The notes under the pieces are model-generated. The model saw only the letters and a program-made list of their open reading frames with translations, had not been told where the DNA came from and did no database searches. Positions 7,708 to 16,351 of a stretch of 64,000 nt of DNA are shown here, in pieces. Numbering within the stretch: the first letter of the stretch is position 1; the number at the start of each line of letters is the position of its first letter. The stretch comes from Paenibacillus sp. FSL H8-0537. Its GTDB lineage: Bacteria > Bacillota > Bacilli > Paenibacillales > Paenibacillaceae. A program made the position numbers and the translations under genes. Location: NCBI RefSeq assembly GCF_038051995.1, contig NZ_CP150290.1, positions 4,826,001 to 4,890,000 on the forward strand, in the 5' to 3' direction.

Positions 7708-9501
7708 TTATTTTCGCAATAAGCCGATTATTTCTTCCAGCTGTCGCGCACAGTCGTATCTATAGCTCGGAAGAATGGCTTCCAAGCGGTCTGCATAGCT
7801 CTTAGGGAAACAAAGCATTAAATGGAACAGATAAACGGAGAAGCTGTACAGGCTTCTGTCCTTTGAAACCTCCAAAATCTCCATTAACAGCTCAAGACGC
7901 CTAGCTTCCTCCACTCCGGCATGCTCCAATCCCTTAAAAACATGTACGCCAATTGTATTTAAACTGGTTTTCTTCTTCTCCTCCTCCTTCCACTCTTGCA
8001 GACTCTGCAGCAGAAATTCTTCTACCCTTTTGTGACCAGGCCGTGCAAAAACAGAAATCAGCTTCCAATGCTTACGATCAATGAGCCAGTCCAGCCAGCG
8101 GGTATCCCAAGCTTCAATCAGCGGCGCTGCCGTATTGATCTCCCCATTGTAATAGTCATAGCTGGCTACCATATACTCCATCGTATCCAGCATCTGACGA
8201 TCACGAGCGCTGGTTGCTCTGGTGACGACTTTTTTCAGCTCGCTCCCAATAGAACCCACATAATGCATGTATAATTCCTCAGCAGGCAATAGACGCTTCG
8301 CCATGCGGAATGAATATGGCAAAAAACGATGATTTTTGTTATCCAGCTCCTGCAGCAGGCTTAATACTTCTATGGAATTTGTTTGTTCCAAATATTGAGC
8401 TGCTTTGTCCAGCAGCGGAATCCAGCTTAAAGAGGTGAAACGGTCCGCTTCGCGTACGATCTGATAAAAAAGCCCCTCAAGCTGCGGCATGCGCACATAT
8501 TCGAACGCTCTCAAAAACGGCTCGACCTTTCCCCATGCTTTTTCGCTAGCCTTCTCATCCTTATTGTTCACAGGAGCCTGATCCAGCTCTGCCTTGAGCA
8601 AAGGAATAAGCCTTTCCGTCAACGGCTCAGATGGAAAGCGGTTGAGCGCCTCCGCCGCGAGCTCCTTGTCCTTTCCAGAAAATGCCGCAAATATACGCTC
8701 AATGCCCTGCGCAGAAGCTCCTGCGGCCAATGCGGCATAAGCCGCTTCCCGAATGGGCTTCTTTTTGTCCAGCGTCCAGCCTATTAAGGCATCGGTATAT
8801 CCCTCATGAAGGGCAAGACATTCGATAGCAGCGACCTTAATTTCATCTGTCCCATGCTCGGCCGCCTCATAGATAAGACCCAGCTCCGCTGCACCAGCCG
8901 CCTTATAAATAACACGCAGCTTGCGCACATCACTTTTGCCGCCGGAACGATTAAAGCCCCGGATTAAATACGGAACTACAGCCGCGCCATAGGAGGGCAA
9001 AATTTTATCCATAGCAAATTCGGCCATTTCAGAATAGGGGTCCTCCAGTGCGCGAATCGCAAATGGAAAAAGTCGCAAATCGTTGAACAGCCCTTCAGCA
9101 AAAGCAGCGGTCACGATTTCGTAGCGGCCGCTGCCTGTCGTCGAAAGCGCCTTTTGCACCTCGGCCAGCTTGCGATAGGAGTAGCTTGTGGATAACGGAA
9201 CGCCTCCGCCTGCGATATCCAAAACCTCGCCATCCACTGCCGTTTGGCCTTGCGTGTAAAGCACAGAGCCAAGCAGCGTGGCCAGCTCTTGCAGCTTCAC
9301 GGATGTTTCCGTTCCTTCGCCGGATTCAAGAAGCGCTGTAAGGCCTTCTCCCAATCTTTTAAAAATCGCTGCCCGCTCGCCTAGCTGCTGGAATTGCGGC
9401 TGAAGGCGCTTCAGGCGAAAATCTCCCGGAGCCAGATCGCTCCCGGCAATATAAAGCCTCCTTACCTCCTGATGAAGCTCTTGCAATAATGCTGTACTCA
9501 T
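7708..9501 (-). CDS. HEAT-repeat protein of the MoxR-VWA cluster
   Basis: A 597-residue protein with no signal peptide. Residues about 150-300 contain successive helical pairs typical of HEAT/PBS-lyase-like repeats (AIRALEDPYSEMAEFAMD, AAIECLALHEGYTDALIG, AAYAALAAGASAQGIE). The C-terminal half is also helical. It most likely acts as a scaffold, but no catalytic motif is visible. Start ATG 9501 has AGGGGGA upstream; the frame extension to 9570 enters a MITE-like element and is rejected. It is separated from the MoxR gene by 57 bp and from the upstream SWIM gene by the MITE. Confidence 0.78.
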   Translation of the reverse strand: MSTALLQELHQEVRRLYIAGSDLAPGDFRLKRLQPQFQQLGERAAIFKRLGEGLTALLESGEGTETSVKLQELATLLGSVLYTQGQTAVDGEVLDIAGGGVPLSTSYSYRKLAEVQKALSTTGSGRYEIVTAAFAEGLFNDLRLFPFAIRALEDPYSEMAEFAMDKILPSYGAAVVPYLIRGFNRSGGKSDVRKLRVIYKAAGAAELGLIYEAAEHGTDEIKVAAIECLALHEGYTDALIGWTLDKKKPIREAAYAALAAGASAQGIERIFAAFSGKDKELAAEALNRFPSEPLTERLIPLLKAELDQAPVNNKDEKASEKAWGKVEPFLRAFEYVRMPQLEGLFYQIVREADRFTSLSWIPLLDKAAQYLEQTNSIEVLSLLQELDNKNHRFLPYSFRMAKRLLPAEELYMHYVGSIGSELKKVVTRATSARDRQMLDTMEYMVASYDYYNGEINTAAPLIEAWDTRWLDWLIDRKHWKLISVFARPGHKRVEEFLLQSLQEWKEEEKKKTSLNTIGVHVFKGLEHAGVEEARRLELLMEILEVSKDRSLYSFSVYLFHLMLCFPKSYADRLEAILPSYRYDCARQLEEIIGLLRK

Positions 9502-9530
9502 GGGCTGTCCCCCTAAAATTATGATAGAAG

Positions 9531-9697
9531 CTAGTGCGTGTCTGAAAACCCGTTCAGTGGCACCTTTCACCGCCTTTTCGCCCCCTGCTTCGTTCCGTTT
9601 GCTTGACGCACCCCCGGTACGCCTTCACAAGCACGCCTTGCATGGAACGAAAATTCGGCAAAATTTGCTGTCCTCAGCGTTCTCAGACATGCCCTAG
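9531..9697. mobile_element. MITE-like element with terminal inverted repeats
   Basis: A 167-bp non-coding segment between two operon genes is bounded by CTAGTGCGTGTCTGAAAA (9531-9548) and the inverse of CTAGGGCATGTCTGAGAA (9680-9697), 15 of 18 matching. The ends next to TA suggest a TA target, as used by IS630/Tc1-type elements (inference). The inverted repeat at 9697 supplies the TAG stop of the SWIM gene. A solo end of the same element is at 2937-2965. Confidence 0.65.
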
Positions 9698-11139
9698 TAT
9701 AAAAGCCGAGTTATGGCTTCACCCTTTATAATAGTCAGCGGCTGAGCAACAAGCCGCCCTTGGTCCATCCGGTGCTCAAACATGACCAGAACACAGCAGT
9801 CAATAAGCTGAGCGTCATTCAGGTAAGGCAGCAGGGATACGGTGCCTTGCGGCAGCGCTGAAATATCCTCGAGCACAAGCTGTCCTCCGGCTTCATCTAT
9901 TAGCGCAAACTGCCCGCTTTCTGTTGTTCCGACTTTGGCGGCGTGCAGCAGCATAACGGGCGACTTGTCACTGAGCGGGTTTTTCAGCTGGTTCTTTACG
10001 CTCTTGACAGCTTCCGGATAAGAAGTGATCGCCTTCGAAGAAACGTTCGCTAAATCAGCTGCTGCTACTGCTCTCGGCAGCATTTCCTCAAAACGTACCC
10101 GTACATTCATATCTCCTGGATACTTGTATAGGTAAGGCACCTGGGCGACTTCAAAAAAGCTGTCATCCTCGCGCATATGCTTTGCTGCTTTGTGAGGACG
10201 ATATTGCACGGTGCGGTGAATTTCGCCGCTGGCCGCTTCAAGCCAATAGCCAACATCTACGAACTCTTGGCGGGCGTCATCGTCATAGCTGTAGAAGGCC
10301 AGCTGCAGCAGCTCTGCTTTTTCCGTAACAAGGCCAAATTCCTTCAGTTCGGTCAACTGCCAGGCATGGCCCAGCCACTCCTCAATCGTTGACGTATGAT
10401 CTAGCGCGAGCTCTGGGTCCTCCAGCTTGGAGAGCAAATAAGCTCGGCCTTTCTTAATAAAAGCATGCAGCGTAGTCAGTTGTTCCGCCGCATAGGTATA
10501 ACTCGCTTCACGGTCACGGTCATGATCACCTGCAAGCAGCAGCGCAAACCGCCGCAGCTCAATCTGGGCGCCGGACAAATAATAGTTGCCCAATTGCTTG
10601 ACGTGTTCCTGGATCGCTTTAAGCATTTTGCTGTCGATGGTGCCAAGACCGCTGCGAATAAGTGAAAGAATCAGCTTTTCCAGCACATCAAGCCCCTCCA
10701 GCTGGGCAGCTATTTTTTTCTTCAGCGCCGTCTTGTTCACCTTCTTCGGTTTAGGCGGCTCATCGCTATTTTCCTTTTGCGCTTTATTTTCAACGCGTTT
10801 TTCTGCTTTTTCGCGTTTGCTTATAATATCTTCAGGAATCGGTGCCACTTCAAAGGACAACCCGTCTGTGTATGCATACAACAAGCCTAAGCCATGCTTG
10901 CAAGGAAATTGGCGGCTGGGGCATGTACAGCGAAAGGTCGGCTTCTCTGGGACGATAAAGTCAACCGAGCACTCATAGTTGGACTTGCCGCTGCCTGAGC
11001 ATTGCCCAAATAATAGCTCCCCTACTTCGGAACGGTGTAACTGCACAAAGCTTTTTTTCTTAACGAGTCCTTGCCCGTTCTTAATAGCGGCAGCATTCGG
11101 AGCAAGCGAATCGACATAGGATGCTGAAATTTCAAGCAA
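9694..11139 (-). CDS. SWIM zinc-finger protein, first gene of the MoxR-VWA cluster
   Basis: A 481-residue protein with a SWIM finger at residues 71-82: C-x-C-x6-C-x-H in CTCPSRQFPCKH. SWIM fingers bind DNA or protein; related proteins often precede MoxR-VWA genes. Residues about 105-140 are a Lys/Glu-rich linker; the rest is alpha/beta without known motifs. I place the start at TTG 11139 because GGGAGG lies 8 nt upstream; ATG 11160, with only a weak TAGGA, would add seven residues. The TAG stop lies within the inverted repeat of the MITE, so the native C-terminus may have been altered by insertion. Confidence 0.8.
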   Translation of the reverse strand: MLEISASYVDSLAPNAAAIKNGQGLVKKKSFVQLHRSEVGELLFGQCSGSGKSNYECSVDFIVPEKPTFRCTCPSRQFPCKHGLGLLYAYTDGLSFEVAPIPEDIISKREKAEKRVENKAQKENSDEPPKPKKVNKTALKKKIAAQLEGLDVLEKLILSLIRSGLGTIDSKMLKAIQEHVKQLGNYYLSGAQIELRRFALLLAGDHDRDREASYTYAAEQLTTLHAFIKKGRAYLLSKLEDPELALDHTSTIEEWLGHAWQLTELKEFGLVTEKAELLQLAFYSYDDDARQEFVDVGYWLEAASGEIHRTVQYRPHKAAKHMREDDSFFEVAQVPYLYKYPGDMNVRVRFEEMLPRAVAAADLANVSSKAITSYPEAVKSVKNQLKNPLSDKSPVMLLHAAKVGTTESGQFALIDEAGGQLVLEDISALPQGTVSLLPYLNDAQLIDCCVLVMFEHRMDQGRLVAQPLTIIKGEAITRLLY

Positions 11140-11310
11140 AAAAGATTCCTCCCTACTCATTTCCTATAATTTACTTCACATTCTATTATAAGACATTTGC
11201 TAATATTTTTGATAGAGCACTAGAATCTGATTAAATCGCAGATTTATAAATAAATTGTTATAGAAATAGGACTTTTTACACAGAAAAAATTGTAATTAAT
11301 CTTTGTTTAC

Positions 11311-11506
11311 CAAGGTGAAACGGCTGTCGCCTTCCTTTGGCGGCGCAGCGCGTTTCATTCCGAGAAATATAGAGAAGGGATAGAAACATCATATCCTTTC
11401 CTATATTTCAAGGTGAAACGGCTGTCGCCTTCCTTTGGCGGCGCAGCACGTTTCATTCCGAGAAATATAGAGAAGGGATAGAAAAATTTTATCCTTTCCT
11501 ATATTC
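11311..11506. repeat. 98-bp direct tandem repeat, two copies
   Basis: Copies at 11311-11408 and 11409-11506 differ at only a few positions. Each contains two palindromes: GAAACG...CGTTTC around a GC-rich core, and AAATATAGAGAAGGGATA facing TATCCTTTCCTATATTT. It lies between the SWIM gene promoter region and the terminator of the MalT-like gene. No open frame or CRISPR-like spacing is present. Confidence 0.85.
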
Positions 11507-11511
11507 ATACA

Positions 11512-11538
11512 AAAAAAGCCTTGCCCCATGGCAAGACT
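11512..11538 (-). terminator. Terminator of the MalT-like regulator gene
   Basis: On the minus strand AAGTCTTGCC and GGGCAAGGCTT form a stem around ATG, followed by seven T. It lies 39 bp after the stop of the regulator gene. Confidence 0.85.
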
Positions 11539-11576
11539 TACAAAGCTGCATTCGTATTCATGCGGAATCGGCCGAT

Positions 11577-14141
11577 CTAGGGCAGCAAAATATTAGATTC
11601 CCTTGCTACCTGAAGCGCTTGAACGCGATTGCTCACACCGAGCTTTCTGTATATGCTCTTAATGTGCCACTTTATCGTTTCGTTCGCATTGCCGAGCCTC
11701 GCGGCAATTTCCTTATTGGCTAAGCCGTCAGCAATGAGCCGCAGCACCCGTATTTCCTGCTCCGTCAAACTTACTTTCGACTGCTGCAGCTCTTCTGGTT
11801 CTACATACAAAGCAAGGAGCAGCATCTGTACATATTCCATCGTTACAACGGGTTCCCGCTGCTCTATAGTCTCCTTAGCTGTATGCCTGGTCTGTTTATA
11901 AGCGGCGAGCAGCGCAGTCATCCTTTCGCCTTCATCAATGAAGCTGCGAATATAGCCTTGCGGCTCAGCGAGCCGCAGCGCATCCTCCAGATGGGCAAGC
12001 GCGGCATCCATTTTGCCTATTTGCTCAACGATCAAGCTTTGCAAAATGATGCTTTTTATGCGGTCGCGCAGCCGATCCTCCTTGCTTAATAGATGGCTAA
12101 GCCGCTTCAGCAAATGCAGCGCATCCTCCGGTCTGCCGCAGGCAGCAAGCACTCTGGCCAATATGAGATGCTCAGGCACGCGGTTTAGCGACACCTCGTC
12201 TGTATGCAGCATGCCGCAATGATCAAGCCAATTTTGCGCTTCTTGGATAAAGCCTTGCCGCAGAGCGAGACGAGCTTGCTCGGCCTCAATTCGCAAATAG
12301 AACAATACCGCATCGGGAGAATCGATATGCGACTTCAGCCGCACAAGCAGCTCCGTCGCCCGCTCGTTATTTCCCTTGGCCTGTTCGATTTGCGAAGCGC
12401 CAACCGCTAAATGAATCATAATTCGGGCAAAAGGCTTAATATCGTCGCGTTCAAGTGCCTGATTCGCATAAAACGAAGCTTCTTCCAGCCGATTCCATTC
12501 ATAAAGCAATTTGCTGTAAGACACATTGAGGAAGCCGATGAACGGATATTGTTTTTTATGCTCCCAGGCTGTAATCCATCTCCGCAAAAAAGCATCCGCC
12601 GCATGAAGGTCGTTAATAAACGCCAAATGGTCGTCAAAAGCATCATAGCCTTGGTAGCGATTGCGTCCCATCGTTTGAAAAAAGCTGCCCTCGGGCATGT
12701 ACTGCTCCACTCGCTCCAAATAATCCGACGTCAAATTTAAATCTTTATGTAAATAGGAAACGATCGAGCAAAAGAAATAAATATTGCCCATCGCCCGCTT
12801 CCAATCCGCTTCGTTTAATTGCTCTTTCAGCGCTGCAAATCGAATTAGGGCTTGCTCTATTTTGCGAAAAGCAGCTTTCCATTCACCTACCCCAAGCAGG
12901 ACTGAAATGTAAAACATTTCGACCATCGGCTTGTCTGCAAAGGCGCTCTCCGGCATGACGGATAGCCATCTATTTAATACAACGCTTTTGGTTTGCATAA
13001 AGGCTATCAGATTTTTTTCTATTAAACGTACGGCATCGTTATACTGCTGCCCTTGCAGAAAATGCTCAACCGCCTCCTGCTCAAGCCCCCGGCTCTCCAG
13101 CCACTGGGCGGCACGAATATGGGCTTGCCGTTTTTTAACCGGAGCGTTCCTCAACAGCTGCTGCTGCAAAAAATCCGAAAGCAAATGATGATACCGATAC
13201 CAGTCGCGCTGGTCGTCCAGCGGAATTATAAATAAATTCAAACGTTCGATTTTTTCCAATTGCTCCTGGCTGTTGGCAAAGCCGGTTACCGCCTCGCATA
13301 TCGAAGCATTTAATCGTTGTAAAATAGACGTTTCAAGCAAAAAATCACGCAGCTGAATGGGCAGTTGACTAAATACTTCCTCCAGCAAATAGTCGGAAAT
13401 ATGGTGATGCCCCTTAAACTGCTCAATCGATTCCGTTATGTTGCGGCTCTGCTTCAAGGAAATGGCAGCCAGCTGCAATCCGCTGATCCAGCCCTCTGTC
13501 TGAAGACACAGCAGTGCCACCTGTTCTTTCGTTAAATGCAGCTCCGTCATATCCCGAAAAAAAACAAACCCTTCCTCCAGCTCGAACCGCAAATCATGCA
13601 TCTTGATTTGATGATATTCGCCTTTCGCCCGCAGCCTTGCTGTAGGAATGGACAGCTCATTTCGGCTAGCGATATATATATGAATGTGAGCAGGAAGATG
13701 CTCCAGCAAATAAATGAAAGAATGCTGAATGGCAGGCAGTTCAATAGAGTGGAAATCATCAAGAATGATGACTAGCTCGCCTTCCAGTGCAGCCAGCTCA
13801 TCCAGCAGCATGCCCATCGCAGGCTCTGCAGACACCGCTGGCCCTTTGTCGATTAAGGATCGAAGCAAAGGAGCAAAGCCAGCCATAGAGGTCTGAATGG
13901 AAGCTGCCACATAGCTCCAAAATGTAATCCAGTCATTATCATGCACATCCAATGAAACCCATGCCACTGGCGAGCTGCATCCTTTTGCCCAACCGCTTAA
14001 GGCTGTCGTTTTCCCATAGCCAGCTTGGGCTGAAACGACGGTCAGCTTCGTTTTCATCCCCTCGTCAAGCTTGCTCATCAGCTTCGGCCGAAAGACCAAA
14101 GAGCTGCGAATGGGAGGAACATGAAGTTTAATGCTTGCCAT
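11577..14141 (-). CDS. MalT-like (LAL) LuxR-family ATP-dependent regulator
   Basis: An 854-residue regulator. Residues 38-48 form a Walker A motif (AQAGYGKTTAL), LVIILDDFH about residue 123 a Walker B, the middle about 400-750 a TPR-like helical array, and residues about 785-854 a LuxR helix-turn-helix (LTEQEIRVLRLIADGLANKE). This is the MalT/LAL layout: ATP and an inducer drive oligomerisation and activation of target promoters. No sugar operon is adjacent, and the next gene encodes a tautomerase fusion in the same direction 359 bp away, so its target is unknown. Confidence 0.92.
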   Translation of the reverse strand: MASIKLHVPPIRSSLVFRPKLMSKLDEGMKTKLTVVSAQAGYGKTTALSGWAKGCSSPVAWVSLDVHDNDWITFWSYVAASIQTSMAGFAPLLRSLIDKGPAVSAEPAMGMLLDELAALEGELVIILDDFHSIELPAIQHSFIYLLEHLPAHIHIYIASRNELSIPTARLRAKGEYHQIKMHDLRFELEEGFVFFRDMTELHLTKEQVALLCLQTEGWISGLQLAAISLKQSRNITESIEQFKGHHHISDYLLEEVFSQLPIQLRDFLLETSILQRLNASICEAVTGFANSQEQLEKIERLNLFIIPLDDQRDWYRYHHLLSDFLQQQLLRNAPVKKRQAHIRAAQWLESRGLEQEAVEHFLQGQQYNDAVRLIEKNLIAFMQTKSVVLNRWLSVMPESAFADKPMVEMFYISVLLGVGEWKAAFRKIEQALIRFAALKEQLNEADWKRAMGNIYFFCSIVSYLHKDLNLTSDYLERVEQYMPEGSFFQTMGRNRYQGYDAFDDHLAFINDLHAADAFLRRWITAWEHKKQYPFIGFLNVSYSKLLYEWNRLEEASFYANQALERDDIKPFARIMIHLAVGASQIEQAKGNNERATELLVRLKSHIDSPDAVLFYLRIEAEQARLALRQGFIQEAQNWLDHCGMLHTDEVSLNRVPEHLILARVLAACGRPEDALHLLKRLSHLLSKEDRLRDRIKSIILQSLIVEQIGKMDAALAHLEDALRLAEPQGYIRSFIDEGERMTALLAAYKQTRHTAKETIEQREPVVTMEYVQMLLLALYVEPEELQQSKVSLTEQEIRVLRLIADGLANKEIAARLGNANETIKWHIKSIYRKLGVSNRVQALQVARESNILLP

Positions 14142-14500
14142 TACTGATGGACACCTCCGAAAATGCCTATGTATCTATACTCATTATGTCAGACCACCCC
14201 CTAGTATAGCAGAAAATCGGGCAATAAAAATACGGCCCATACTGTTTGACCAGTATCCACCGTATTTGAATGGTTAACATATGAAATAACAAGTATTGAG
14301 GTTTCCCACAGATGGACAGCGCCTCCCAGCGGAAGCGTTGCCGCCATCTGTAGTATAGGCTGGCACCATTGGAGCTTGGCAGCTCGGCTGATGCCTTGAG
14401 AGGCAAATTGCGTCTTATTGTGTCACTGAAAAAAAAAGTGCTGTATGCTTGTTTATCATAATATGAAGCAAGCGATAAGAAAATCCCCCATTTGGGGGGG
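14142..14500. other. Intergenic region with hairpins
   Basis: No credible gene is seen. It holds a perfect interrupted hairpin at 14228-14267 (AAATACGG, ATACTG with CAGTAT, CCGTATTT) followed by a T-rich stretch on the minus strand, and an ACAGATGG/CCATCTGT inverted repeat at 14308-14351. The first could be a terminator for leftward transcription. The 79-codon minus-strand frame at 14167-14406 is not supported by a ribosome site. Confidence 0.5.
14482..14500 (-). terminator. Terminator after the tautomerase fusion gene
   Basis: CCCCC, a short AAAT loop and GGGGG followed by ATTTT on the minus strand, starting directly at the stop codon. It is short but well placed. Confidence 0.6.
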
Positions 14501-15211
14501 TCAGCTCATTTCTTGAAACAGCTGCTTCGCTACTTGTATTGCAGCTGCGGCACGCGGCCACCCCGCGTAAAAGGCAAGATGGGTTAATGCCTCTACGATC
14601 TGCTCCTCCGTCAAGCCATGCTGCAGCCCTAGACGAATATGGAAGGGCAGCTGCTCCGTCGATCCGCCCGCCACTAATGCGGATATCGTGAGCAGGCTGC
14701 GATCCCGAAGCGACAGCTGCTCTCTTTTCCAAACCTCTCCGAAGAGCACTTCCTCCGAATATTGGACAAATGCGGGCGCAATATCCCCGAACGTCTGCCG
14801 AACGTTTGAAGCAATCGTATCTTGAGGCGCAATCATTTGCGCGATTCCACTGCCGAATGTCCAATCCGCAAGCTCCGTCCCGACGAGCATAATGAATACA
14901 TCTTCCTCTCGAATGGCTAGCTCGCTTGCCAAACGCTGCGCTACCCTTTTATAAAAATGCTGCTTCTGCAACGTGCTTCTTCCCGATTTCAAAGTAATTT
15001 GGATATAGAGCAGTTCATCGGTTCGCCTTATGTTTAAATAATGGGGACTATAATAAAACTCGCCCGCCCGATGCCCATGGAATACTTGAAAAAAATCGTC
15101 CTCCGGCACATGGAAATGCTCCATCAGTGCGTGCATAATAACTTGGCTAATAGCCGACAATTGCGGCTCATCATATTTATTTTCCAAATAACTGACTCTG
15201 ACGAATGGCAT
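14501..15211 (-). CDS. Tautomerase-carboxymuconolactone decarboxylase fusion
   Basis: A 236-residue two-domain protein. Residues 1-about 130 form a tautomerase (4-oxalocrotonate-like) domain: the initiator Met is followed directly by Pro (MPFVRVSYL), the catalytic base of this family once Met is removed. Residues about 135-236 resemble carboxymuconolactone decarboxylase/AhpD-like proteins (LSLRDRSLLTISALVAGG, HIRLGLQHGLTEEQIVEALTH), though the AhpD CxxC is absent. ATG 15211 with AGGAGG is chosen over the longer frame, since it exposes Pro2. It is divergent from a LysR regulator. The likely role is degradation of a ring-cleavage or keto acid product. Confidence 0.88.
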   Translation of the reverse strand: MPFVRVSYLENKYDEPQLSAISQVIMHALMEHFHVPEDDFFQVFHGHRAGEFYYSPHYLNIRRTDELLYIQITLKSGRSTLQKQHFYKRVAQRLASELAIREEDVFIMLVGTELADWTFGSGIAQMIAPQDTIASNVRQTFGDIAPAFVQYSEEVLFGEVWKREQLSLRDRSLLTISALVAGGSTEQLPFHIRLGLQHGLTEEQIVEALTHLAFYAGWPRAAAAIQVAKQLFQEMS

Positions 15212-15270
15212 GCTGGCTTCCTCCTTCAATTGGATGCCCTTATTGTACGCCTTCCTCAATTATTTGTATA

Positions 15271-15298
15271 ATTGAATAAAATCATATTCTTATTCAAT
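15271..15298. promoter_or_regulatory. Palindromic operator between the fusion gene and lysR
   Basis: ATTGAATAA (15271-15279) and TTATTCAAT (15290-15298) are perfect inverted repeats with a 10-bp AT-rich spacer, in the 133-bp divergent intergenic region. The size and position fit a LysR binding site that controls both genes. Confidence 0.7.
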
Positions 15299-15344
15299 TT
15301 TATCGAATAAGATGGTTAGCTATTTATACAAGGAGCTGTTCAGC

Positions 15345-16220
15345 ATGGATTTGAAGGAGTTAACGACGTTTCAAACGATTGTTCAAGAAGGCAACTTTTC
15401 CAAAGCCGCCCTCAAGCTGCATTATGCCCAGTCTACTGTCACGAGTCAGGTGCAGCGGCTGGAGAAGGAGCTTGGCATTCAGCTGTTCAATCGGGGCTGG
15501 GATGCCGAGCTTACGGCCGCAGGGCAGCTGTTCGCCGCCGAGGTAGATAAGCTAATTGGACATTGGCATTATGTAGCGGAGCAGGCGAAGGCTTTGCAGC
15601 AGGAGGAGATTGGGACGGTCAGCATAGGAGCGTTAGAATCACTTGCAAAGCAGGTACTGCCTGCCTCACTCCGGCGGTTTCAGGAGCTTAAGCCCCGTGT
15701 TTCCTGCCATTTTGTTATAGGCAACACCGATACTTTGTCTCGCGCAGTGCTGCAAGGCAGCCTCGACTTTGCCATTTGCGGGGAACCTGCTGATTCGGCT
15801 GCCTTTCGCTTTGAGCCCTTATTTGAAGAGAGTATCGCTTTTGTGGCAACCAACGACCATCCCCTTGCGAGCAGGAAAGGCATAGATTTTGCCGAGCTGC
15901 TTGCTTATCCTCTCCTTATTGGAGGAGCTACATGCCTGTATTATTTGCGATTATCCAAGCAGTTTTCACGCTATGACAATGCTCCCCTCCTGCATACGAT
16001 CAGCCAAATTTCTGCCATTCCGGCATTTATCCAGCAGACAGCCGCTATAGGCGTTGTTCTTGCTTCGACACAGCTGGCGCCGAATCTTGTTGCCCTTGAT
16101 GTACAGCTCAAGGATGCTTCCATTCCCATTGGCCTGCTGCAGCTGCGCAATGAGGCCTATGCGTCCACATCGAAGCATCAATTGATGCGGTTTATTAAAG
16201 AGGAGCTGTCACTTGCTTAA
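15345..16220 (+). CDS. LysR family transcriptional regulator
   Basis: A 291-residue LysR protein. Residues 1-60 are the DNA-binding domain (MDLKELTTFQTIVQEGNFSK, AAL..HYAQSTVTSQVQRLEKELG), and the rest is a periplasmic-binding-protein-like effector domain. ATG 15345 has AGGAG 9 nt upstream; a longer frame to 15312 is not supported. Being divergent from the tautomerase fusion with a palindrome between them, it probably regulates that gene in response to its substrate. The effector is unknown. Confidence 0.92.
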   Translation: MDLKELTTFQTIVQEGNFSKAALKLHYAQSTVTSQVQRLEKELGIQLFNRGWDAELTAAGQLFAAEVDKLIGHWHYVAEQAKALQQEEIGTVSIGALESLAKQVLPASLRRFQELKPRVSCHFVIGNTDTLSRAVLQGSLDFAICGEPADSAAFRFEPLFEESIAFVATNDHPLASRKGIDFAELLAYPLLIGGATCLYYLRLSKQFSRYDNAPLLHTISQISAIPAFIQQTAAIGVVLASTQLAPNLVALDVQLKDASIPIGLLQLRNEAYASTSKHQLMRFIKEELSLA

Positions 16221-16351
16221 AGTAAGCTTATAGGTTTATGATAGTCGTATTAATGGCTTAATCACCTATAATTATTAGGAAAAAAATTATAATACTTATA
16301 AATTCATTGCTTACATTAGTTGAAGCTTTAAATTTAGAGGAGGCATTTTTC

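Noticed and set aside
11311..11506. CRISPR array
   Set aside because: Only two 98-bp units without spacers and with no cas genes nearby. No CRISPR array was seen in the window.
14167..14406. 79-codon minus-strand frame between the MalT-like and fusion genes
   Set aside because: It runs through two hairpins, lacks a ribosome site and shows no recognisable composition.
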